Positions 43,207 to 52,615 of a DNA stretch of 64,000 nt are shown piece by piece. Made by a program: the position numbers and the translations under genes. Source of the DNA: JAVJSU01 sp040219275 (GTDB taxonomy: Bacteria > Chloroflexota > Anaerolineae > Aggregatilineales > Phototrophicaceae); NCBI GenBank assembly GCA_040219275.1, contig JAVJSU010000023.1, positions 248,001 to 312,000 of the forward strand. Reading direction: 5' to 3'. The notes beneath the pieces were generated by a model that was not told where the DNA came from, ran no database searches, and saw nothing but the letters and a program-made list of their open reading frames with translations. The first letter of the stretch is position 1. Every line of letters starts with the position of its first letter.

Positions 43207-46200
43207 TTAGCGAAGTGCGTAGATTATAAACCGCATCGCTTTGTGTCGCATCCTGAAAAGTGTCTGAAATACAACTGAGAGCAAAATACCTAACAGCATA
43301 AATAGCGGCAAACGCCATTGGCTAAGGGGTGAATCTCCGGTAGCGGGCAATTCGGAAACACCCAATTGCGCGAGGAAATCCGCGCCACTTGTGCCACCAT
43401 TGTTCAAATCTGCTAGGAAGCCAACAATCGCCGCCGCTGAATCACTCAATGTTCCGCCCGCGATGTTATTAGCGAATGCCGCGAAGCCATCCTGTGCGGC
43501 GAATTGAGTTAGGTTAGCAGTGTTTTGTAGTGCTGATGGAATAGCCACCGTGCCATCAATCGTCAATTCATAGGTCAGGACGATGACGTTTGCGCCTGAA
43601 TTGGGGTTGAATTGCTGGCAGACACCTGTACCGGGATCGACAAGTTCCAGTCCGCCACTAAATAAATCCCCCGGATTGCCGATAAAGCCGACAGGTACAC
43701 CCGCGCCGTTGGTAATATTCAGGTTCAGTCCACCGGGCGGTATGACAAAACCGGGCGGGAGTACATCGTTGATGACCACATCAAACGCCGCGCCATTGCC
43801 GAGATTTTCGATGACGATAGCGAAGGTCACTGTGTCACCGGGGTTGAGTCCTTCAAGATCACTATTGATGTCGATGTTATCCAACGCGTCAGAGCTAATT
43901 GTGCCTGTCCACGGTAGACCACCTGTACCCGGCGGATTAAAGGGCACCGGAGACGGATTTGGCGGGATAAAAACTGCGTTGACGTTATCCGTTGAGACTG
44001 CGCCTTTCCGCATCACGAGGAGCGGTTGCGTGGCATTGAGCGCGGCGACAGCATCCCCCCGATCCGGTCCTGCATTGGTCGAGCCTTCCGACGCGCTGAT
44101 GTGATTCGCCAGCGTTAATCCCGATGCAAACGGATCACTAGTAGCGACAACCGAGAAGAGAAGATCAATCACACTAGCTTGATTTAATGGATCAGCATGA
44201 TCGCCATAGGTGACACTCAGGCTGTTACTTGCCGCGTTGATGGCTACGATGGGCGTAACTGCCGGGAATAGCGCGTTAAATGTATCGTTCTGGCTATACC
44301 AGATGGCTCCGGCAGGCGGTGGTGTATTGATCGCCGGCGCAGGGATGGGTGGCGAGTTAAATGCGGGTCCGGCGACGTTATCCGCATCAGGGTCGCTTAC
44401 ATCGAAAATTGGCGAAGGCAAATAGTCCGTCAAAACGAGGTCTTCAAAATCGCTCGTCGGTGAGTCATAGCGGATGCGATAGGTCACAATATCGCCCGCT
44501 TCAACTTGATTGGCGCAGGCAGGGCAGAGCACATTATTAACCGCAAAGATGAATTTTGCCGGTAATCCACGATCCAACTGGAAGGTTTCCAGCGCATTAT
44601 CACTCACCTGAAAGCCAAGCGGTGCGAATGTTTGGGTATTCAGCGCATCCGCATCCACCGTCGCACCATTGCGGAAGAGATCGCCCTGATCGATATTGAT
44701 GGTCGCACCTGCTGTCACTAACGTAAACACTTCTTCAATGAGAATGTCGAATGTGATCGTTCCTAAAGTCAGTGCATTGGCGTTAAATCCCGCGCAGGTC
44801 GGGTTGGCTGTTCCGGCGACAGGATCAATACACCCACCGATAAGGGGCGCACCAATCGCACCAGAGACATCGAAATTGAGAAGGGTAGAGCCATCAGGGT
44901 TATTGGTTAGCGCGGGTACAATGCCAACATTGTTGACAGCTACCCCGCCACCATTCACGGTAATAAATGCGCTTCCCAGCACAAAGGTCATGCCATCGGA
45001 GAGTGTATCTGCAATGGTGACATTATCGAAGGCGAAGTAATCCGACACCTGAAAGGCAAGCGTGTAACGTATGGTGCTCCCCGGTGCACGCGGACCACCG
45101 CCGACGACGGTAGATGATTTTTGCATCGCCAATGCTCGCGCTAGCACAAGTGGGGCATTCGCCGCGCCCGCCGTACCAACATCCGCAAGGGCATCACGCG
45201 GATCAATCGGTTGCCAGTTTGCATCCACGTCAAATTGATTGGTAATGCTTTGTGGTACGCCGTTGGTTGTCACGTTATCCATAAAGACCTGAATAACGAT
45301 GCGAATCTCGTCAGTCGCCGCCGTGCCCGTGATTGGTGCCGCCCATGTGATGCTCAGGTTCGTATTGTTTGGCAAAATCGCGCCTACGCCCGGAGTTGAC
45401 CCTGCCGGAACAACCGAGATGATCTGATCGAACAACATGCCCGCAGGCAGTAAATCGGTAATATTCACGTTTGTTATTTGTTGTGCATTCGCAACGTCAA
45501 CGACGATTTCATATTGAATGGGTGTTGCGCCACCACTACCATTCGGTCCGGTGACAGCTTCATTGGGATTATCAATAAAACCCGCTTCTGTCTCGTCTGC
45601 TGTGCCGAGATAATTTTTCGATGGGCGCAAAATGACTGGCGTTGCGGGTGCTCCACCCCATCCACCACTATTTGGCGTAACGGGCGTGACGATGGGTGCA
45701 TCGCAACAGGGATTGTTGAGCGGGTCAATGCCGAATTGAAAGCCACCACGCCCGTAAATATTCAGCGGCGCGTTGACATCGGCATTAATATTGATCTGCG
45801 CGTTGACATCAATTGCTAAAGGTGGCTGATCGGGCGTATAGGACCCAAATGGCAACGTCAGGACAATCAGTTCGTCGCCCGGCGTGCCACAGACTTGTAA
45901 GGGTGTGTTGGTGCTATCAACGAGAAACGGATGATTTACGCATCCGCTGGCAGGGATGACACTGCGGGAACTTTCCACCGCTATGCCGAGATAGGTTGCA
46001 TCAATAAAGGTAATGCCATCGTCGCCGTCTACACCGGTAGCAGGCAAAACGAGATCAATGAAGGGTCCATAGCCTGTTGTTGTGCCGGTATTGTCAAATG
46101 TGGCGACAAAGGTGAAGGCTTCGCCTAGCGATGGATTTGCTGGAACGTTAAGCGTAACAGTGGGAAGTGGAGTCGCCAGAACAGGCGATGCACACAGAAA

Positions 46201-46254
46201 TAAAAATACCAATGCGATAATTAGTCCGGAACGTACAAACGTTGGAATTCTCAC
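43207..46254 (-). CDS. Large surface protein with DUF11-type repeats and LPATG sorting signal
   Basis: A 1015-residue secreted protein. Residues 1-27 are a signal peptide ending in PVLA. The body is Asn/Pro/Gly/Asp-rich with repeated beta-sandwich modules of the DUF11/isopeptide-like type, for example ITNVNITDLLPAGMLFDQI, VTIADTLSDGMTFVLG and AFDVVINDVLPPGFVIPP. The C terminus reads ELPATGDSPLSQWRL, then a hydrophobic helix, then RMRHKAMR. This is a classical sortase sorting signal. It probably covers or adheres at the cell surface. Start is GTG at 46254 with GGGGC upstream. No sortase gene is in the window. Confidence 0.82.
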   Translation of the reverse strand: MRIPTFVRSGLIIALVFLFLCASPVLATPLPTVTLNVPANPSLGEAFTFVATFDNTGTTTGYGPFIDLVLPATGVDGDDGITFIDATYLGIAVESSRSVIPASGCVNHPFLVDSTNTPLQVCGTPGDELIVLTLPFGSYTPDQPPLAIDVNAQININADVNAPLNIYGRGGFQFGIDPLNNPCCDAPIVTPVTPNSGGWGGAPATPVILRPSKNYLGTADETEAGFIDNPNEAVTGPNGSGGATPIQYEIVVDVANAQQITNVNITDLLPAGMLFDQIISVVPAGSTPGVGAILPNNTNLSITWAAPITGTAATDEIRIVIQVFMDNVTTNGVPQSITNQFDVDANWQPIDPRDALADVGTAGAANAPLVLARALAMQKSSTVVGGGPRAPGSTIRYTLAFQVSDYFAFDNVTIADTLSDGMTFVLGSAFITVNGGGVAVNNVGIVPALTNNPDGSTLLNFDVSGAIGAPLIGGCIDPVAGTANPTCAGFNANALTLGTITFDILIEEVFTLVTAGATINIDQGDLFRNGATVDADALNTQTFAPLGFQVSDNALETFQLDRGLPAKFIFAVNNVLCPACANQVEAGDIVTYRIRYDSPTSDFEDLVLTDYLPSPIFDVSDPDADNVAGPAFNSPPIPAPAINTPPPAGAIWYSQNDTFNALFPAVTPIVAINAASNSLSVTYGDHADPLNQASVIDLLFSVVATSDPFASGLTLANHISASEGSTNAGPDRGDAVAALNATQPLLVMRKGAVSTDNVNAVFIPPNPSPVPFNPPGTGGLPWTGTISSDALDNIDINSDLEGLNPGDTVTFAIVIENLGNGAAFDVVINDVLPPGFVIPPGGLNLNITNGAGVPVGFIGNPGDLFSGGLELVDPGTGVCQQFNPNSGANVIVLTYELTIDGTVAIPSALQNTANLTQFAAQDGFAAFANNIAGGTLSDSAAAIVGFLADLNNGGTSGADFLAQLGVSELPATGDSPLSQWRLPLFMLLGILLSVVFQTLFRMRHKAMRFIIYALR

Positions 46255-46390
46255 GACTGCCCCATAGCTTTCCCGATTGTTTGTATAAAGTGTAGATGAT
46301 TAAGAGGCGCGTTGAAATAGCGTATAGCATCATTCGTACTTTATCCTAACTGAATACTAACAAGCAGTAGTACGCTGGTACTTGAAATAC

Positions 46391-47743
46391 CTAGCGGTTT
46401 TCGATGACGAACATTGGCACAACCGAACCTGCTCCGGCAGTGACATTTAGCAACGCCGCGGACGATAGCCGTGTTAAACACCCCCCCACAGTTGTTCCAT
46501 AAAACACGTAGGGGTTGGCATCCACAAAGCGCGGGCTAATGTCCAGTGTGCCATCAAGCATCATGGGGAAATCACGCTCCACGAGTGTAACGCGCTCCTG
46601 TACTACATGAGGAACAGTTAACGCCGCTTGAATAGTATTTTCCCAATCGTTTTCTGTTGCCTGCCAGCCGATCACGACTCCATGCCCACCGTAATCGTCA
46701 TTGGGCTTGAGGACGAAGTTTTCACGATGATTACGTAAGAATTCGAGCAGGTCAATTTCCGCCCCGTTGTAGAACGTTTTGCGATCAGAGACGCGTCGTG
46801 TCCAGGGGATATGCTGGGCGATGGCGGCGAGTTCTTCCCTCGTAAAGAGATGACGATTTTGCTCGTCGCTGAGTAGGGCAAGGCTGGCTTTTTTGGAAAT
46901 CAATTTTGCACTGGGTGAGTTTGTCATAAATACGGCACGCGCTTTGAGTGCTTTGACGAGATCGCATTCCATGCCCATGCGTTCGACCAATTCACTATAC
47001 AGGACGCGTTTGTAAATCAGATCAATACGAAGATCTTCATGCCACAGGAAGCCATCCCGAAATTCAAGATGTTGTGGATCAGCAAGAATACACCTAAAGC
47101 CATGCTCTTCGAAATAGGCGCAGGAGATTTTGTGTTCCCGTAAGGTCGGCACATCCTGCCAATCTACAATGGCGATATTGGGCATCGGTTGTGTGCCGCC
47201 CCATTCACGATATGCCCTGACGATAACATCTAATAACTGGGTTTGTCCGTGATGATGTGCCACGTTGTAAAGTTTCTGAAATTCTTTCATTACGGGAATA
47301 TTGAGGAATGCTGTCGCCAATTCGTCGCCATAACCAATACCAGCAGGGGTCTCTGCGTTATATTCTACGAAGCGCAAGTAACGATCTTCCGGCTTATAGA
47401 AGGCATCTAAACGCGACGATGACCACGGCGCACTTAGTCCTTTATCCAGCGCGAATAATTCTTCTTCGTAAGGATCAAGGTCAAGCTGGCTTCGCAAATC
47501 AGCATTTTCCAGACAGGCGAAATGGGTTTTTCTGAAGGCTTGTAGAACAATTTCCGTCTGAGTTTTGAGATAAACCCAATCATCATGTTCAAAAAATTGT
47601 GGACGCAATACACGGCAAACAGGCACATCGCCGAAGAAAAGCTCACGTTCTTTTAACTCCGCGAAGAGTAGGTCATGCGTTTCCTGCGCGGTGTCGCCTT
47701 CAGCGATGAGTTCGTGATATTTACGGATTGCTTTGCCAATCAC
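46391..47743 (-). CDS. Circularly permuted ATP-grasp-like protein
   Basis: A 450-residue protein. FVEYNAETPAGIGYGDEL near residue 125 resembles the metal-site segment that precedes the ATP site in circularly permuted ATP-grasp and glutathionylspermidine-synthase-like enzymes. FVLKPNDDYGGHGVVIGW near 345 holds the ATP-binding Lys, and the C-terminal VGGCLTRLSSAALLNVTAGA closes the fold. The start is taken as GTG at 47743, because it overlaps the upstream stop in a GTGA and a GGGAG lies upstream; the ATG at 47821 would overlap that gene by 82 bases. Predicted to form a peptide or amide bond; substrates unknown. Confidence 0.62.
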   Translation of the reverse strand: MIGKAIRKYHELIAEGDTAQETHDLLFAELKERELFFGDVPVCRVLRPQFFEHDDWVYLKTQTEIVLQAFRKTHFACLENADLRSQLDLDPYEEELFALDKGLSAPWSSSRLDAFYKPEDRYLRFVEYNAETPAGIGYGDELATAFLNIPVMKEFQKLYNVAHHHGQTQLLDVIVRAYREWGGTQPMPNIAIVDWQDVPTLREHKISCAYFEEHGFRCILADPQHLEFRDGFLWHEDLRIDLIYKRVLYSELVERMGMECDLVKALKARAVFMTNSPSAKLISKKASLALLSDEQNRHLFTREELAAIAQHIPWTRRVSDRKTFYNGAEIDLLEFLRNHRENFVLKPNDDYGGHGVVIGWQATENDWENTIQAALTVPHVVQERVTLVERDFPMMLDGTLDISPRFVDANPYVFYGTTVGGCLTRLSSAALLNVTAGAGSVVPMFVIENR

Positions 47744-48693
47744 TTTGTGGTTTCTCCCAACGTTTTCGCCCAATAGTAGCGTTCGCGGGTAGAGGCTGAA
47801 GATTTTGCCATTGCAATACACATCGTCGCCATGTTATCGACCATCCAGCGGAAATGCTTTTCTCCGAGTGAGTTAATGTCCATATCCGGCGCGGGATTCA
47901 TAAAATCAATCGCGTAGGGGATGCCATCCCGGACGGCGAATTCAACGGTGTTCATATCGTAACCGAGTGCTTTGCAAAGCGTCGTGGCATCTTTGACAAT
48001 TCGGGCAGTCAGTTCAGGCGAGAAATTGTGCTCGTCGTCATATTTGCGCCATTCTGTGCGCTTGGGATCATAACTCATGACGTAAATGTTATCCTGACCG
48101 AGGCACATACAACGGGCATAACCTTCCCATTCGATGAATTCCTGCACGATCATCGTGAGCAAACCACTCTCATTGTAATGCCACACAAGGTCATCCAGCG
48201 TTTTACAGACATAAACATCACGCCAGCCCCCGCCATGTGCATCTTTGAGGATCAGCGGAAAGCCACCGACCTGACTCACGATCCAATCCCAGTTAATCGG
48301 GAACATCAGATTGCGTAGACTCTTATCATGGTCAATGCCCGGCACATAGTCTTTGTTGGGAATGACAACCGTACGTGGAGAAGCAACGCCGAGTTGATCT
48401 GCGAGGGCGGCTTCAAAGAATTTGTCATCTGCCGTCCACATGAATGGGTCATTGATGACTTTTACGCCATTAAGTGCGGCATGTTTAAGATAGGAGCGAT
48501 AATATGGGACTTCATGAGAGATGCGATCAACGATCACACGATACGGATTAGGTGTGTCGGTAGAGGTTCCGCCGAGTTTGACGAATTCTGCAATTACGCC
48601 CTCGTTACGATTATTGACCTCTTCGATAAATGCGGGGGGCCAGGACCATTCCATGCCTACCATTAAGCCGATTTTTAGGGGTTCATTGCTCAT
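47740..48693 (-). CDS. ATP-grasp protein, RimK-like
   Basis: A 317-residue protein. The ATP-grasp fold is shown by FPLILKDAHGGGWRDVYVC (ATP Lys and glycine-rich loop), MIVQEFIEWEGYARCMCLG, and the metal-binding end VEFAVRDGIPYAIDFMNPAP with Glu and Asn ligands. ATP-grasp ligases couple a carboxylate to an amine or thiol. The start is ATG 48693, with TGGAG eight bases upstream; the TTG at 48720 is less likely. It overlaps the next gene by four bases, so both ligases are made together. Confidence 0.75.
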   Translation of the reverse strand: MSNEPLKIGLMVGMEWSWPPAFIEEVNNRNEGVIAEFVKLGGTSTDTPNPYRVIVDRISHEVPYYRSYLKHAALNGVKVINDPFMWTADDKFFEAALADQLGVASPRTVVIPNKDYVPGIDHDKSLRNLMFPINWDWIVSQVGGFPLILKDAHGGGWRDVYVCKTLDDLVWHYNESGLLTMIVQEFIEWEGYARCMCLGQDNIYVMSYDPKRTEWRKYDDEHNFSPELTARIVKDATTLCKALGYDMNTVEFAVRDGIPYAIDFMNPAPDMDINSLGEKHFRWMVDNMATMCIAMAKSSASTRERYYWAKTLGETTK

Positions 48694-48735
48694 TAAAATC
48701 GCTCCAATAACGATATTCAATAAAGTGTAAGTTCA

Positions 48736-48772
48736 GCGAGACTGTGATTATAACGAATTATCACAGTCTCGC
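48736..48772. repeat. Perfect inverted repeat between hydrolase and ATP-grasp genes
   Basis: GCGAGACTGTGAT and ATCACAGTCTCGC form a 13-base perfect stem with an 11-base loop. No T-run follows on either strand, so it is not a standard terminator. It could be an operator or an mRNA-stabilising hairpin. Confidence 0.7.
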
Positions 48773-48792
48773 ACTCATACGTTGTATCTGAA

Positions 48793-49512
48793 TTAGTCAC
48801 TGCCACCGATGTATAGAGTGACCATTTTCTCCCAATATTGCCAATCGTGCGCCCATCCATCCCATTCACGCAGGGCGTTGCCGATGCCTTTGTTCCACAA
48901 AATGCTGGACATGTCACGATTTGCCTGAATGAAGCGGTCATCTTTGCCGACAGCCATGATGATGTCCTGATTTCGCATCGCGCTTAATCGCCAATAATCG
49001 TGCTCATTGGGGATGAATTGCACAGGGTTATTGAAGTAGACGTTTTCATCACTCCAGCCACCCGTGAAGATACGAATGTCGAACATGCCACTCATTGATA
49101 GGATACGGTTGACATCAAACGGGTATTTTAAGCCGAAGGTCATGGCATGATAGCCGCCGAGGCTCGCACCAGTAGTGATGAGATAGGGATTGTCATTTTT
49201 CTGACGGCTAAGGGGCAAGACTTCGCCGATCAAGTAATTATAGTATTCGGTCTGGCGATAGGCACGCCCACCCGGATGCGCCCAATAGGAATACCAGCTT
49301 TCGGCATCAATGCTATCGACGCAATAGAGTTGCAACCAGCCCATGTTGATTTGATGACTGAGCAGGCTAGTCATCCCGCGGTCTTCCCACTCATAATATT
49401 TACCCTGCGAGGTCGGGAAAACCAGCACCCGCGCCCCGGAATGACCAAAAATCAAGAGTTCCATGTCCCGTCGTAATGAGGGACTCCACCAGCGATGATA
49501 TTCACGATTCAT
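48793..49512 (-). CDS. Alpha/beta-hydrolase, esterase-like
   Basis: A 239-residue hydrolase similar to esterase D/PHB-depolymerase-like proteins. The nucleophile elbow is TGASLGGYHA (Ser117), the acid is in VGKDDRF (Asp191 or Asp192), and the base is His222 in GWAHDW. No signal peptide is present. It begins three bases after the stop of the subtilisin-like gene and is upstream of the two ATP-grasp genes. A role in releasing or trimming a ligated product is inference from context. Confidence 0.78.
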   Translation of the reverse strand: MNREYHRWWSPSLRRDMELLIFGHSGARVLVFPTSQGKYYEWEDRGMTSLLSHQINMGWLQLYCVDSIDAESWYSYWAHPGGRAYRQTEYYNYLIGEVLPLSRQKNDNPYLITTGASLGGYHAMTFGLKYPFDVNRILSMSGMFDIRIFTGGWSDENVYFNNPVQFIPNEHDYWRLSAMRNQDIIMAVGKDDRFIQANRDMSSILWNKGIGNALREWDGWAHDWQYWEKMVTLYIGGSD

Positions 49513-49515
49513 GTG

Positions 49516-50700
49516 TTATTTTTTACCCTTATCCTTCCCTTTAAGTCGTAAGGCTGACCGCACCGCCTCCGCCGCGTTGATTGCTCCCGAACCCTGTTTT
49601 TCTTTCGGGAGTTGTTCTAGCGGAGTCGCTGTTTTGGTCAAGATAGTGCGAATTTGCTCCGGTTTTAATTGTGGGTTAACTTCCAGCATCTGTGCGATGA
49701 TGGATGATACAATTGGCGCGGCGACGGATGTACCATCGACGTGCTGATAGTGGGCATTGATGAGCTTATGAGCGTGGATTTTTTCTTGCATGGCGGCATA
49801 AACATCTTCGTCAGGATGTTCTTTCTCAAATCGTCGCTTCAAAAACTCCGTGCGCCCAAGCGTGACTAGCTCTCGTAAAATATTCTGGTTGGGTTTTTGA
49901 AGTAAAGGACCCAACCAGCGGGCTTCTTTATCAACTTCTGTGTTTGGTAATATCGGCGAGGCAATCCAGATCGCAGGTGCGAGGATGTCCGGTTTCTGAT
50001 TACCGTGATAATCATGCCCCCAATTGTTGTGAAATCCCGTCCATTGTGTACGATCTAACGTGTTATGATCGTTATAGCCGCCCACTGTGATGGCTTCAGG
50101 CGTGCTTGCGGGCGGAAATACGCGACCTTTATCATGATTGCCCGTTGCCGCGACGACGACCACGCCTGCTGAGGTCAAATCTCGAATGGCACGGTGGATA
50201 GGGTGGTCAGGATCATTGCTGACAAAATCACCGCCAACAGACAGGTTCACAATGTCAATTTTGTAGCGCGTCAAATTGCCCAATATCCAACGCAAACCGC
50301 GCAGAATATCCGCTTCTTTAAGTTGAAAATCCTCGGTCATCACTTTGATGAGGATAAGTTCCGCATTACTGGCAATGCCACGATAAGCACCGCCACTGAT
50401 TTTCCCGTTGCCGGCGGCGATGACACTCGTCATTTGCCCATGCCAGCTATACGGCGCGGATTTGTTAAACCGTTTACCCTCTTTGATGCGTTCTGTGGTG
50501 GCATCAATATACGTAATAACGCGTTTGTCCAGATCAGGATGCTCGTAGAAGCCGGAGTCTACAAATGCCATGACGACTCCTTTACCCGTGTATTCAGGCA
50601 ATGCTTGCATCCGCTCCGGCGTGGACATGAGCGTGATTTTTCCCGGCACCGCCGCCGGATAATTTGCGGTAAACACCGGCATAGATTTCGCTTTCTTCAT
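49516..50700 (-). CDS. Subtilisin-like serine protease (S8), apparently cytoplasmic
   Basis: A 394-residue subtilase. The triad is Asp48 (VMAFVDSGFYEHPDL), His87 (YSWHGQMTSV) and Ser325 (VDGTSVAAPI), with the oxyanion Asn188 in ATGNHD. It has no signal peptide and no recognisable propeptide. A charged insertion of about 70 residues lies between APAIWIASPI and the Ser motif, longer than in typical subtilases. It is placed inside a tight ligase cluster. It may process a peptide product or precursor, which is inference. Confidence 0.88.
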   Translation of the reverse strand: MKKAKSMPVFTANYPAAVPGKITLMSTPERMQALPEYTGKGVVMAFVDSGFYEHPDLDKRVITYIDATTERIKEGKRFNKSAPYSWHGQMTSVIAAGNGKISGGAYRGIASNAELILIKVMTEDFQLKEADILRGLRWILGNLTRYKIDIVNLSVGGDFVSNDPDHPIHRAIRDLTSAGVVVVAATGNHDKGRVFPPASTPEAITVGGYNDHNTLDRTQWTGFHNNWGHDYHGNQKPDILAPAIWIASPILPNTEVDKEARWLGPLLQKPNQNILRELVTLGRTEFLKRRFEKEHPDEDVYAAMQEKIHAHKLINAHYQHVDGTSVAAPIVSSIIAQMLEVNPQLKPEQIRTILTKTATPLEQLPKEKQGSGAINAAEAVRSALRLKGKDKGKK

Positions 50701-50789
50701 AGATACCGCTTCACTAAATCGAATAGGATAACGCTTAGATTACACTGAAAACCTTTCAAATTTGATAAAGGTAGCCAGTTATTAACCGT

Positions 50790-51986
50790 TTAATCATTCG
50801 GTTTGTCTAGCGGTGGAGCTATTGCCAGAAAATCATCCACGAATCGGTGTTGATAAGACTCCATCAATTCGTCGATACGCTCTTTTTTATCGGAAGCGAC
50901 GATGACTCCTGCATGTTGTTTTTTATTGATTCGCCACACGACTTCTGGATCATTGTAGCCGGACATATCGGGATATTCCTGTTTCGCCAGCGAGACCAGT
51001 AATCCGGCATACAGGTTTTTGAGTACCGGTAGCTGATAGGTTTCACCGCGCAAATGGGCGATTTCCAGCCGCGCCCATTCTGCCCAGAGATTGACGTTGG
51101 TTGCCGCTTCTACAAGGTCGGAGATGTGCGCCCCACCGACACGGGCGGCGATTTCCAGAAAATAGTATTCGCCATCGGCATGACCTTTGATAAATTCGGC
51201 GTGTGTGACCCCGTGTTTTAGCCCCAATGCCTTGATGACTTTTTTATTCAGCGGGAGCAATTTTTTAGAATCAGGATCATTGGCGGCGAGCGTTTGCGTG
51301 ATGAACACTCCGCCGTCGTGGGCAACATTCATCGGGGGCTGACCATACTTTTGGACGCTGGCGAAGATCACTTTGTCGCCATCAATGATCGAGTCCACAT
51401 GGTACACCGCGCCGGGGATGTATTGCTCCAACACGCGGAACGATTGTTGATCGCCGAGTTCGTTGATCCAATACCATAACTCGTCATGGTTATGGATTTT
51501 CTTAATGCCCATTGCGCCTGCTTCGAGACGGGGTTTGAGCACGTAAGGCGGTGGTACGCTGTTGATGTATTCGCGGAGTTCGTCATAATTGATAACTTTT
51601 GAGAAGGGTGGCACACTAATTCCGGCATCTCTGGTGGCGATTCGCATAGATAGCTTATCGCGGAAAATCTTCGTCTGTGACATGCCCATACCCGCGATTC
51701 GCAGATGTTCACGTAGAATTGCCGCCATTTCAACATCGTATTCGTCAAGTGGGATAATCAGGTCAATCTTTTTCTCGCGTGCCAGATAGCTGACAGCATA
51801 AATGACATCCGGTAATTTGGAGAGATCGGGCATGAGAAATGTCTGGTCAATATACTCATTTGCCCAATTTGCGTCTTTGATTTTTTCTTCCGTCAGCAGG
51901 ATAACGTGGCAACCTTCTTTCTTTGCCTGAACCATAAATTCGTTACCCTTGAAATAGCTGGTGATACACATGATAGTATGTGTCAT
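50790..51986 (-). CDS. ATP-grasp ligase (biotin-carboxylase/CarB-like fold)
   Basis: A 398-residue protein. It has an N-terminal pre-ATP-grasp domain (DLIIPLDEYDVEMAAILREH), the ATP-binding region PPPYVLKPRLEAGAMGIKKI, and metal residues in YFLEIAARVGGAHISD. This pattern resembles amino-acid and dipeptide ligases and phosphoribosylamine-glycine ligase-type proteins. ATG 51986 is preferred (AGGGAAAGCCACC upstream); a longer frame to 52040 lacks a site. It is the first gene of the minus-strand cluster and divergent from a TrmH-type gene, with 92 bases between. Confidence 0.78.
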   Translation of the reverse strand: MTHTIMCITSYFKGNEFMVQAKKEGCHVILLTEEKIKDANWANEYIDQTFLMPDLSKLPDVIYAVSYLAREKKIDLIIPLDEYDVEMAAILREHLRIAGMGMSQTKIFRDKLSMRIATRDAGISVPPFSKVINYDELREYINSVPPPYVLKPRLEAGAMGIKKIHNHDELWYWINELGDQQSFRVLEQYIPGAVYHVDSIIDGDKVIFASVQKYGQPPMNVAHDGGVFITQTLAANDPDSKKLLPLNKKVIKALGLKHGVTHAEFIKGHADGEYYFLEIAARVGGAHISDLVEAATNVNLWAEWARLEIAHLRGETYQLPVLKNLYAGLLVSLAKQEYPDMSGYNDPEVVWRINKKQHAGVIVASDKKERIDELMESYQHRFVDDFLAIAPPLDKPND

Positions 51987-52078
51987 GGTGGCTTTCCCTG
52001 CTTTTTGTGTGTGTATTATCATCATGAATGCAGAAATCATAGCGAGTCATTGGCAAACTTCAAAAAAACGGCGACTTT

Positions 52079-52615
52079 ATGACTGAAAAATCGAACAATC
52101 CGGCGGGTAAACAACTCGAATCAGAGACACTTTATGAACGACAGAAGAATTTACAAAATCAAGTCATCGGTCCGGTGGTGGTTGGCGCAGGCGTAACGGA
52201 TGCCAGAAATATCGGCAAAATTTTGCGGATTGCGGATGCGTTGAATTGCCGTGAGGTGATTTTTGTGGATACGCCCCACGCAGATGCACACCGGATTCGC
52301 AAAGTATCACGGACGATGAGCGAAAAACGCCCGCATCGTTTTATCAGTGAGGATGAATTTGAGTCCGAAATTAGTCGGCACAAACCTCTAGTCGCTGTAG
52401 AAATCACATCCAATTCGCAGGATGTATTCACCTGTGATTTGCCACAAAATGCCACTTTGGTCATTGGCAACGAACGACATGGGATTCCCGAATCCATTCT
52501 TCAGCAGTGTGAATTTGCCGTGCATATCCCGATGTTTGGCATCAATAGTTCTATGAATGTGGCAACATCGCTGAGTATTGTCCTCTATGAATGGTATAGG
52601 CGTTTTTATGCCTGA
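52079..52615 (+). CDS. TrmH/SpoU-type RNA 2'-O-methyltransferase
   Basis: A 178-residue SPOUT methyltransferase. The motifs are NIGKILRIADAL (motif 1), LVIGNERHGIPESIL (motif 2) and IPMFGINSSMNVATSLSIVL (motif 3), which form the knotted SAM site. The target RNA, tRNA or rRNA, cannot be determined. The long N-terminal RNA-binding extension of RlmB is absent. Its stop overlaps murQ on the other strand by 10 bases. Confidence 0.88.
   Translation: MTEKSNNPAGKQLESETLYERQKNLQNQVIGPVVVGAGVTDARNIGKILRIADALNCREVIFVDTPHADAHRIRKVSRTMSEKRPHRFISEDEFESEISRHKPLVAVEITSNSQDVFTCDLPQNATLVIGNERHGIPESILQQCEFAVHIPMFGINSSMNVATSLSIVLYEWYRRFYA

Noticed and set aside
47743..47821. An upstream ATG start for the circularly permuted ATP-grasp-like gene
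   Set aside because: It would overlap the preceding ATP-grasp gene by 82 bases; the GTG with a GTGA overlap and GGGAG site is a better start.
50701..50789. A possible precursor peptide between the ATP-grasp and protease genes
   Set aside because: Only a 13-codon frame (MIKRLITGYLYQI) is found, starting inside the upstream gene; there is no good ribosome site or core-peptide pattern.
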